Of a stretch of DNA of 64,000 nucleotides, positions 47,401-55,617 are shown piece after piece. The DNA comes from Blastomussa wellsi (taxonomy: Eukaryota; Cnidaria; Anthozoa; Scleractinia; Plerogyridae), in the NCBI GenBank assembly GCA_947652115.1, contig OX393564.1, positions 16,275,324 through 16,339,323 of the forward strand. Reading direction: 5' to 3'. Made by a program: the position numbers and the translations under genes. The notes beneath the pieces are model-generated. The model did not search any database and was not told the origin of the DNA. It saw only the letters and a program-made list of their open reading frames with translations. Every line of letters begins with the position of its first letter. Position 1 is the first letter of the stretch.

Positions 47401-49804
47401 GTAACCTACGCCTTTTGTTTACACGGCGCCGAATTGAAACCGGGTCGTTTTGAAAACGCTGTCAAAAGTGGAGCGCCGGAGTTTCAAAATCATACGGCTT
47501 CATTTTTTGTGTAAGGCCGAAATGGCAAAACTGCATCGATTTGAAAACAATTAGGTATTAGCGTGAAATTGTCCGGCTCCAAAGAGTAAACATGATGAAC
47601 TTCACAAGGAGTGCAGTGTAACGCCTTCCCAGTCGTTTTGTTTACACGTGACCCGGTCACGCACATCCGGGATCTAGATTTTGTAAGCTCCACGAGGGAG
47701 CAGTTTGTTTTTCGCAACGTCGCCCGACGTAGTTCGTTTTAGGCTTCGCACGAAGCATGTTGTAATAGCCATTACAGTCTTTGACGGTCCCTTCGGTCCG
47801 TTAACATCTTGTGAACCAGCATTAAACGGAACCACGGATCTTGTTAGACGTTTTGGTCATTGTGGAATGAACTATTCAGAACCTTTGCAACGCATGTTGT
47901 CCTCGCGCCGCCTTCACCCAAGAGCGGTCGCTACATGCAGCGCTTGCTTATCCAAAACGCTTTGGGAAATGGTTAGATGGGCTCGGAAACCGTGTCGTTT
48001 TCGTTTCCGTGTCGTGTCGATTGGAAAACGCGTCCTTGTAAACGTACCCTCAGTTCTTGATTAGTTACCCTTGACACCGGCTGCATTTTTTTATAAGAAA
48101 ATGTTTTCTTTTATTGCCGGTCTGCAACCAATCCCGAGAGATTCAAATGACCACAACGTGGCGGCCATGTTGGATGATCTTTTGCTCATGTCATCCAACA
48201 TGGCGTCACGTACGTCACTTGCAGACCAAGAATTAATTGAAATTTGCAAATTATGTGCAAAAATTTTTCATACTGAACAGATTAACTACGTTAAGACGAG
48301 ATTAAACAGACGGTTGCCACGCTGAGCTTCACCTTCAGTTATCCTGTTTCTTTTCAATCCAAAATTCTTTTGCTTGGATTTAAAAAAAAATCCCAAATTA
48401 GTTCCGAAATTCTGCTAATAATAAACCTCCAAAATCTCACACGCTAAACGCCTCTACGATAATAAGATTAAGCCCTAAAGGGCGAATTGCTGGACCCCCT
48501 CTGGTTTGCTTTTTATACACAGTATTTGATATCTATTTACGATTGTAGACCTTAACTTGAGAGTTTGATTTTTAGAGTATTTTTAAGAGTCAATGTTTTT
48601 AGTTGATTATTAAACATTTTTATGTTCTTATGTCATCGAAGCCCAACCATGTTACCAACGCAAAATTCTTTCCATTTCTAAGCCTGTTCGAAAGTAAGCC
48701 CTTCCGTTGCTTAGCCCACTACCATAAGCGCATGTTGAACAGTTTTGTGATAGTCTCTGATGCATATTTTCTCTTTTAGGCTTAACAGGAGAAGGGATTT
48801 CGCTTAGCGTTGACAGTACAACCAAGGATTTCATTGTAGCATTCGACCTGCTCCTTCGCGGCGAGGTGCGTGTCTCTATTGTGATTGAGACGGACAATTC
48901 GGATTTTTATACCGTGCATTATACTACTAACAATGATCTGATTTCCGCGACTGGATCGGAGATTTTTTACGGTGTGGGACACTGGAACGGCTGGAGGAGA
49001 ATTGTGCGAGATTTGGACACTGATTTGAGGAAAGGAATCAAACCTCCTGAGAGGAAGAACGGGAAAAGAGGGAAGATATCGCTCACTGAAATACAGAGCA
49101 TCACCCTTCACGGGAAAGGCTCAATTGATAACATTTCATTGGTGCATTCAGCGCATGCGCACTCTTTCATGGCAGCAGCAAACTGGTTATTACGTCATCA
49201 GACCGCGCACGGCAATTGGCCAATCACGGTGAAGCGGAAAGTGATTGACGGCGTAACACTGATGCCTGATTGGTACTCTGCAATGGCCCAGGGGCAAGGC
49301 ATGTCCTTGTTAACGAGAGCCTATTTATTCACTAATGATCCGGTGTATTTAAGAGCAGCGCTTAAAGCAACTAAGCTCTTCAAAATCAAGTCGAAAGAGA
49401 AAGGCGTTTTGACTACATTCATGAACCAATACCCCTGGTATGAAGAATACCCTACCTCGCCTCCACTGCTTGTGCTTAATGGCTTCATCTACTCATTACT
49501 AGGACTTTACGACTTGAAGCTCACCGCGGACCCACAGCACGGCACCGAGGCAGCCGAATTGTTCGACCAGGGCATGCGCTCTTTGAAAGCACTGCTGCCC
49601 CTCTATGACGCTGGCTCAGGCAGCTTTTATGACTTGCGGCACGTGACTATGCGTGCCGCACCAAATTTGGCTCGCTGGGATTATCACACGTTACACGTTA
49701 GCCTGTTATACTTTCTTTCGAATATTGATCCGGACCCCATTTTAAAAACAACAGCAGTGCGATGGGAAGGCTACACCAAAGGAAAGAGAGCCAAACACAA
49801 TTAA
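34606..49804 (+). CDS. GLCE: D-glucuronyl C5-epimerase, 2 exons, 606 aa
   Basis: Exons 34606-35401 and 48780-49804, joined in phase 1 (G|GC gives Gly266). The enzyme converts D-glucuronate to L-iduronate in N-sulfated heparan sulfate in the Golgi. A short cytoplasmic N-terminus and one signal-anchor span (about 14-31, LKLFLACSFTFVVTLYVF) make it a type II Golgi protein. Family landmarks include VKCISGIEEVPVSSQW, FYPIQIAQYGLSHYNM, WYSAMAQGQ, WYEEYPTSPP, YDAGSGSFYDLRH, NLARWDYHTLH and the C-terminal GKRAKHN. The three tyrosines corresponding to human Tyr500, Tyr560 and Tyr578 are at 489, 549 and 567, with the same spacing. Length is close to the human protein (617). The start is the first in-frame Met before the membrane span. 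The catalytic domain is intact, so this should be a working enzyme. Confidence 0.96.
37907..38048 (-). repeat. SINE body fragment
   Basis: Reverse complement of the body of the SINE at 29586: CTGGATGGGATGCTAGTCC, CCATTTATACACCTGGGTG and CTTGCCCAAGAACACAAAGC. The head is not recognisable here. Confidence 0.65.
38105..39157. mobile_element. Terminal-inverted-repeat element, about 1.05 kb
   Basis: Left end TAGCCTCCTTCGCAGCCATT through CTCCCCACTAATGGCTGC, extending to CACATTCCTTTCC, is mirrored at 39070-39157 (AATGTGGTTTGGG, GCAGCCATTAGTGGGGAGGA, GACGACCCTAATAATGG). Arms are roughly 85-95 bp, imperfect. An 85-codon frame at 38335-38592 lies inside but matches no transposase I recognise. Non-autonomous element. 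Confidence 0.75.
40985..41110 (+). repeat. Dispersed repeat, forward copy
   Basis: ACTAAGGAATGACGG, GGGTGATGTAAGCAGAAC, TATATTAGAAAG and GGGGTGCGCACCCTCTGC also occur as the reverse complement at 61198-61313 in a RERE intron. Here the CTGCACCCT unit is itself duplicated. Confidence 0.7.
41427..41538. repeat. Large palindrome
   Basis: GCGAGAATCTTGACTGAGGT and CGTGAGTACATACCGAACGC pair with GCGTTCGGTCTGTACTCACG and ACCAAGGTCAAGATTCTG. Arms of about 45 bp surround a short AGTGAGAGTAAA loop. Probably a foldback element. Confidence 0.78.
42113..43386. mobile_element. Pogo/Tigger-like inverted-repeat element hosting an insertion
   Basis: Left end CAGTCAACTCTCTCTTAACT then GACACCTCTATAAGACGGAC; right end GTGTCCGTCTTAGAGAGAGT then TGACTG. 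The CAGT start followed by CTCTCTTAA...GGACACC words is typical of pogo/Tigger ends in Tc1/mariner. Expected TA duplications are imperfect (TTA on both sides). It carries the element at 42554-43330. No transposase frame. Confidence 0.75.
42554..43330. mobile_element. Nested PIF/Harbinger-like element, 777 bp
   Basis: Perfect long ends (GGCCCGGTTCAAACGTCGAA and its complement, extending through CTTTACATGTGCCGAA) flanked by TAA at 42551-42553 and 43331-43333. The inverted-repeat words recur inside. Removing it and one TAA restores CTCTCTAAGACGG, the expected pogo-like motif. Frames inside (42764-42970, 43026-43286) are not transposase-like. Confidence 0.83.
44958..45481. mobile_element. piggyBac-like miniature element, 524 bp
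   Basis: CCCATTGACTCCT and AGGAGTCAATGGG are perfect terminal repeats directly flanked by TTAA (44954-44957, 45482-45485). TTAA plus CCC ends is the piggyBac signature. A 78-codon frame at 44962-45198 looks incidental. Confidence 0.82.
45720..46090. repeat. Loose tandem of ACAGGGTATG-type units
   Basis: GATAGGGTATGG, GAACAGGGTATATG, GACAGGGTATGG, GAACAGGGTATGTG and related words recur every 50-150 bp between GC-rich ends (GGGGAGGGGTGGGCACTCC at the left, CCCCTAAACCC at the right). Probably a degraded mobile element; ends not defined. Confidence 0.45.
47388..48050. mobile_element. Dispersed repeat, copy B, lacking the nested insertion
   Basis: Matches copy A (20829-21440) from GCGGCGCCGAATTGAAAC to GAAACCGTGTCGTTTTCG. 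It has about 320 bp (roughly 47617-47940) absent from copy A, bordered by GTGCAG and ATGCAG. At 47941 it shows the intact CGCTTGCTTATCC site where copy A carries a 254-bp element. Confidence 0.7.
48780..49804 (+). CDS. GLCE: GLCE exon 2: catalytic domain
   Basis: 341 codons plus stop after CTCTTTTAG. Contains the alpha/alpha-barrel epimerase domain with Tyr489, Tyr549 and Tyr567, and ends GKRAKHN, nearly the same as the human C-terminus. Whether the separate frame at 48071-48325 just upstream is anything is doubtful. Confidence 0.96.
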
Positions 49805-50852
49805 CCTCGCATGTAACATGTTTCAACGAGAACTGCGATTTTTATATACAAAGTTGATCCAGCGTACGCACTTTGATAAAAAAAAAACTGACTATTCAAG
49901 GTTGTCAGCGCTGGTTTTGTTGTGAACTTTCCTAAGTTATTTATTGCGCGCAAAGCCTAGTTTGAGGGCTTACATTTTCTCACTGCTAATAGACTCTCAT
50001 TAGCGACGGTCAAAGAAGTATTTGCAACACGTTTGAAATGTCCATTCTTATGACGTAGTAAAACTCAGGTCTAATAAGTGGTTGTGATTGGTTCCTTCTT
50101 TGATGCTATTTATTTCAGCCAATTAGAGCCACTTTGCAGGTCTGGGAAGTTCTGCGTCATCGCTCTTTTCCTCAGAAGAGCAGCGACTGCTGAGACAATG
50201 TGATTTTTTAGTGACGCTCTTCTGGGTTACATTGAGTCTTTCTGAAGCATTTTTCTTGAACTGATTTCTTGAATTCTCGTCAGGTGTGAACTCCAAAGTG
50301 TTTTTGACTTATTTTTGATAAACTCTTAATCGTTATTATTCGTGTGCAGCTATTATTTATCATGTACTTTTCGTTCAATAGTTAATGGATTGATGTTGCC
50401 TTGGTAACGACAATGACACTCTTGTAAGTGCTTGCAAGCCGTCAATCATTTGGAATGTCATTTCTCACAATTTCTAAGAAAAGAAGTTAACCATCTTTAG
50501 TAAGTTACATCCCTATGATGGTGTCGAGATTTAGCGCAGTTTGAAACAAATGTTACTAATTGGAATGATTGTCTTAATCCTACATTCTCGTGTACAAGTG
50601 ATAATGAATCTTAACCGTTCATACGGCATGACACGCTGTTCTCGTTTGTTCATAATGGACGAATCCTTTGCTGGAACGGCTAGAAATAGCTATATATTGT
50701 TAGTCTCAAGTGTTGGCGAATTTTACCAGAATGACTAATTTATTATACAGATGTCAAATATACGTAACTCTTGATATATATTTAGTCGATTATATTCTGA
50801 TGTGATCATCTAATGGTTGTGTAGTTCTTGACTAATAAAAATGAATTGTTAA

Positions 50853-51240
50853 GGCCCGTTTACACAGGCGATTTTTGTCGCGTCGAAGTTGCGTGTGTAC
50901 ACCAGCTGCGATTTCAGTGCGATTTTATCGCCGCGATATCCAGGAGTTTCGAACTTTCGAAAGTCGATGCAAAATTGCCGCGATTTTTGACTAAAATGCG
51001 ACAATCGTGAATACTACATTCGACTATCCTTAGTTTTTTGTGGTCTCAAGCCCAACCTCAACTCGTAATGTTCACTTTTCCTTATCAAACTAAAAACCAA
51101 ACTCCGTGCACCTGCGCTTTAACAAAACTGCAGTTCGAAGTCGCAGCGATAAATCGCACTAAGATCGCAGCTGGTTTACGCACCACTGAAATATCAACTT
51201 TGGTGAGTTGCGCGACAAAAATCGTCTGTGAAAACCGTCC
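50853..51240. mobile_element. TTAA-flanked miniature element, 388 bp
   Basis: GGCCCGTTTACACAGGCGAT on the left and ATCGTCTGTGAAAACCGTCC on the right are diverged inverted repeats, followed inward by the shared TTTTTGTCGCG. TTAA lies at 50849-50852 and 51241-51244. Ends starting GG rather than CCC suggest a TTAA family other than classical piggyBac, such as Kolobok. Confidence 0.75.
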
Positions 51241-51583
51241 TTAACGCTGATAAATTGAAAAGACTTCTATTCAGATGCAATTGTTGAAAGCGACTCTAGA
51301 AGCTGAAGTAAAGTGATTTTAGATGGGATATTGCTTTTCTGACTTACTGTTCAAATTCGAGCTCTATAGTCGCCACCTGCAGCATGCCCCAAATTTTGGG
51401 CAACTAAGATTTTTTGGTAGTAACACCCTAGTAACCAGATCCATTCTCGTACCTCGAGTCTTCCTTCCTTATTGCGCAGGCTTGACGAAACGAGCGACCA
51501 TCGAAAGTTCCGTTACATGCTCGATTTTGATTGGTTTTGAAGAATATAAACATGCCCGGAATTAAATTACCATGCAATTCGTT

Positions 51584-51759
51584 GGGTCAAGCTATTGAAA
51601 TGTAGGCATGCGCAGTTCAACCGGAAGTCCTATATTTTCGGAGGGTCGCTCGTTTCCCTAGCTACCCTGGTTACGAGGGTGGGAAATATCCCATTTGAAG
51701 TCCGAAAATATCGGACTTCCGGTTGCACTGCGCATGCCTACCTTTCAAAAGCTTGACCC
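51584..51759. mobile_element. Foldback element, 176 bp
   Basis: GGGTCAAGCTATTGAAATGT and AGGCATGCGCAGT, with CCGGAAGTCC, pair with GGACTTCCGG, ACTGCGCATGCCT and TTTCAAAAGCTTGACCC. Centre is GGGTCGCTCGTTTCC. No coding capacity. Confidence 0.75.
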
Positions 51760-51932
51760 GAAGTATATGGTATGTTACTTCCGGTCATTTTTAATGTCTT
51801 CAAAATCCAAGAGAAATTTGTGAAATGAATTTGAAACTTGGGAGAATTTTTTGGGCAAATGGTTGACCGCTCCTCCCCCTTCCCGGGCAAAAAATTGCCC
51901 GTACGCCAATGACGTTCATTTTAAAGTGCCGA

Positions 51933-52488
51933 TGAAGCGAAATTTTTCTCTACATAATTTAAAAAATTTCCAAAGTTTGAAAGCGCTACGATAAAAATTG
52001 TCGATTTTACAAGCGCTTAAAGTTACGCTTTTTTGCCTTAAAAAATGGCAAAGAGACTGGGTCCGAATTTATTGCGAGATAAATGCGTGTGACGTCAGTT
52101 TGTTTGCAAGAATTTGTTTACGCTCACTTGACTTCAGTCGCGAAAGATCGGATGGAAACATATGCATGCTAATACTCAGGGTGTAAGGCGTATTTTGGCA
52201 ACTTTGGTTGTTTGGATCGGAGCCCCAGCAACGCAATATCGTCCACCTCTACGCTTTACTTTCTCACCGTCTGCCATATTTGCTTGCACTGCTTGCAAAC
52301 AAACTGACGTCAGATTTGAGGTCACCTGGTATTTTGGCCGCGCGATTCAATTTGCCATTTTTCAGGCGAAAAAGCACAACTTTAAACGCTTGTAAAATCG
52401 ACAATTTTTTATCGTAGCGCTTTCAAACTTTGGAATTGTGTGTTTCAAATAACAAATTTTTCAATGATGCAGAAAAAATTTCGCTTCA
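51933..52488. mobile_element. Foldback element, 556 bp
   Basis: TGAAGCGAAATTTTTC, CCAAAGTTTGAAAGCGCTAC and AATTGTCGATTTTACAAGCG on the left are mirrored by CGCTTGTAAAATCGACAATT, GTAGCGCTTTCAAACTTTGG and AAAAATTTCGCTTCA on the right. Arms are about 100 bp. Frames inside are not recognisable. Confidence 0.78.
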
Positions 52489-52767
52489 GAAGCAGCTACT
52501 TGTCGAGCATTACGAGGTAAGAACAAGCAGCTTTCAAAAACATTCGTGCCATACTTTGATAAAGATTAAGTCAGAAGGCAAGGTGAAATTCGAGCCAATT
52601 TTATTATATACGGTGTAAAAAATACAGTGTTGAAATAGCTTTAAATTTCTTTCAAACTTTAATTTCTTGCTTTAAAGCTCAGTGTTTTAAACCCATGCAA
52701 ACTGTTACATTTTTACAGGTCGCCATTTGTATGCAAATATTGTGCTTGTAATGCACAGATTGAACAG

Positions 52768-52907
52768 GCCATTTCATGTCAAAACTAGTCTAAGTGCGAA
52801 AGTTTCACTTACACGTCCATTTCCATGCAAAGCAAACTCATTTTCATATGAAGGGTTTCGCACTTAGACTCGTTTTGAAACAGAGGTAATGGGAAACTCG
52901 GTAATGG
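52768..52907. mobile_element. Foldback element related to 19164-19337
   Basis: GGCCATTTCATG with AAAACTAGTCTAAGTGCGAA on the left against TTCGCACTTAGACTCGTTTT and GGTAATGGCC on the right. GTCTAAGTGC and the preceding words are shared with the element downstream of the AFAP-like gene. Confidence 0.6.
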
Positions 52908-54537
52908 CCTATTCAACGGAGGGAGTCGTGATTGACATCATACCAGTGTTAAAAAGTAACCGTCTTTTGGGGAGGAGCAAAGAGACTTCGATAAGATTTA
53001 CTTTGGGTTCAGTTGGCGGACAATCTCGATCATATTTAACAATTAGATTATGAGCTCGAGATTTCTATGGGGTGATAGTAAAAATCATAATCAACTAATC
53101 ATGTGTCGTTAAAAAAGTTCTTAATCTTCCTGCGAAACTTCGCTAAAGCGCGAATACGTCACATTTTGAAGACGAACTTCAACCACTGCACTCTTATGGC
53201 TGATAGTGTGCAGTAGCTCAGCCAATCAGATTGCGACATTTTTCATTAGTATACTAGTAGATTTTTACTAATTGTGGATAGATTATAACAGCTGAATTTG
53301 CAGACCAAACACAACACATAAATCACACGTACTCTAACAGCAATCATTGGATTAGGACCCCTCTTTGCAACCCTTATTTGATACATCACGTAACGCTTTG
53401 TTAAGTGTTGCGTGACGTTACACAAATATCGTGAATAAAAGAACAAAAAATAATTTGGGCGAACACAAAACAGGAAGTTGTCATAAATGTCAAAGGATTT
53501 TATTACAAATCCTTACACTTACAGGAACGTTATAAATAGCACTTATTTACAAATCACATCACCATTTCTCTTCTGAAAGGACTGTTTCGAAATGTGGTCG
53601 AAATACTGAACCTATTACAAATATGCGTTGTGGTCTACGAAACAATTAGGGATCTGTTCTGCTGAAACTGGTTTATCAGCAAGTTTGGAGCCCAACAAAC
53701 AGCAATATAGGTCGTTCTACGGTTATTCAAGCGCTATTTGGGAGAATGAGAATTCCGTTATATATTGATAAATTTTCCCCTCATTGATCAATGTTTGAAA
53801 ACTCATAACCAACCACTGTAGATTTCTTAGGGCGGATGCTTGTGTCAGTTCAGTATGTCGCCAAACTTCTTTTTAATTAAGAGAACAAAACTTAGGTATG
53901 TACAACTCTCGGGTTTTAAATTGTTTTTCGTTAAGTAATAAATTTTTACAGTTCTTTTAGACACTATAACTTGATTTGAAATTATTTCAAGACAATCGTT
54001 TGTTTTAGGAAATGAAAAAAAAATTATACCCAAAATCGACAAAACAAAATATCTTAAATAAAATATATTTTAAATCATTTTTTTATATAACCCATTACGA
54101 TTTATTTTCACTCTTTATAATACTGAACATGAAGGAATGAAGTCTCAGTTCAGACGAAAATGTTTGTAGAAGATCCTTTTTACCATCCGATGTTAATAAA
54201 AAGAAAAAGAACGCTATTTTACGTCTTGTGTAAAACTATTAGAATTCACAACAAAGAAAATAAAAAGCACCCATTTCCAAACTCCCCAACTAATTCTATA
54301 TACGCTAAGTAAGAAATAAGTTATTTCTCTTCGCAAGTACATTAGATTTATAATAAATTTTAAATAGAAACTAAACAGTTCTGCCATTTCTTTATTGACG
54401 CGAAAACGTGCAGTGCGCGAAAGCGTTATCTTCACCGATTTACGAACAATATGAAAGAACGATCTTTAAATTATTTTTCACTTTGAATAAATTTCTTTAT
54501 GGTTTAAATTCAGCTTAACAAACGTTAAATAACTTAG

Positions 54538-55617
54538 CTAATCATCTGATAAGTCTATAGTGACCGGAGGTTTCTTGGAAGGCGATGAATAAACTCCCGA
54601 ACTGTCCATACTCTTCTTGAGTACATTTTCAAGTTGTGAAGGACTCTGAAGATTTCTATGTTCCTTTTTAAAGAAGTTCGACATCAAATGATCGTTCATT
54701 TTCTCACTTTCAAGTCTTTGTTGAGCTCGATTGTGCTGCCTCCAGCAACGCATGATTTCTTCGTGTGCTAACGGATGCTGAGGAAGATATTTGCTTTGCT
54801 GGCTCATCATTAGCTGCTGCTGCAGTTGACGATCAAGTGGTGTGGACCCGAGCCCGTGAACCGGGACAGCGGCGTGCGCCAACTCCTCGGGGAAAATGCC
54901 ACGCGCACTGTTACCATGGAGGTGCATCAGTTCTGGATGTTGCCATAGAGACGGGTGGTTCCTCCAAGCACTGAGGCCCGGATGCTGTAGATACGCATGA
55001 TCAAGGGCTGAAAGATTAGCAGCTTGTAAGTTCTGAAGATGCTGTTGCTCATGAGGATGAATGTGAAAATGAGTGTGAAGATGAGAGTGCGAGTGTTGTT
55101 GAGGACCATAATACTGAAGTCCTGTCACAGGATCAGTAGTTAGAACACGTCCTGGGGCCCCCTTGAGGAGGGATTCATGTGCCGGGCTTCGTGCATCCAA
55201 TGCGCTCTGCTCCAGGGCTCGTCCATGCCCCTGAAGAAGGGAGATAGCAGGGAGATGGTGGCCAGCAGATTGCATATGAGCCGTCCGATACGGAGCATAC
55301 CACTTCTCGAAACCTTCCGAATATTTCGCGGGATTTTCTCGTGAATCCGCACCGGGGACAACGCCCATCCCAGGGAACATGTGGAGTGGAAGCATCCTAT
55401 AATCCATGCCGACAGCCGAGGGATGGAACCCCGGTAAGTTGATCCCCTGGGATGACATACCCGGCGCGATGTTTGGGGGATACAAATGGTACTGTCCTCC
55501 GGCCATCATGTTGCGTAACGAAGCTTCGTAGTGTGATGTAATGGTAGCCGGAGTATCGTACGGTGAATGACTGGTGCTTGAGCGGGTTGGCGGTTCTGAC
55601 GGGGACTCCGTGCTTAC
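54538..55617 (-). CDS. RERE: RERE last exon: atrophin C-terminal domain
   Basis: 359 codons plus stop, from [19 protein letters not shown]. Met/Pro/Gly-rich, then [11 protein letters not shown], a histidine cluster ([18 protein letters not shown]), Gln-rich [11 protein letters not shown], and an end rich in charged helix ([15 protein letters not shown]). Corresponds to the conserved C-terminal atrophin block. Acceptor TTCATTAG. Confidence 0.92.
   Translation of the reverse strand, partial: VSTESPSEPPTRSSTSHSPYDTPATITSHYEASLRNMMAGGQYHLYPPNIAPGMSSQGINLPGFHPSAVGMDYRMLPLHMFPGMGVVPGADSRENPAKYSEGFEKWYAPYRTAHMQSAGHHLPAISLLQGHGRALEQSALDARSPAHESLLKGAPGRVLTTDPVTGLQYYGPQQHSHSHLHTHFHIHPHEQQHLQNLQAANLSALDHAYLQHPGLSAWRNHPSLWQHPELMHLHGNSARGIFPEELAHAAVPVHGLGSTPLDRQLQQQLMMSQQSKYLPQHPLAHEEIMRCWRQHNRAQQRLESEKMNDHLMSNFFKKEHRNLQSPSQLENVLKKSMDSSGVYSSPSKKPPVTIDLSDD

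Larger units (their letters stand above)
35402..48779 (+). other. GLCE: GLCE intron, 13.4 kb, repeat-rich
   Basis: GTAAGC to TTTTAG. I found no exon of the GLCE protein inside, and the two flanking exons are contiguous against the human protein. It holds the TIR elements at 38105, 42113/42554 and 44958, a SINE fragment, a palindrome at 41427, and repeat copy B at 47388. Between about 35450 and 37900, and 39200 and 40980, it is AT-rich sequence without recognised features apart from a short hairpin at about 40218-40270. Confidence 0.75.
49805..54537. other. Intergenic, convergent 3' ends of GLCE and RERE
   Basis: GLCE 3' UTR, with AATAAA at 50834-50839 as a distant signal candidate, then the TTAA element and two foldbacks listed separately. 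The right part is the RERE 3' UTR: on the minus strand AATAAA occurs at 54391-54396 and 54101-54106. No other gene seen. Confidence 0.6.

Noticed and set aside
48071..48325. An extra GLCE exon or small gene upstream of exon 2
   Set aside because: Exons 1 and 2 of GLCE are contiguous against the human protein, and the 84-residue frame shows no family similarity.
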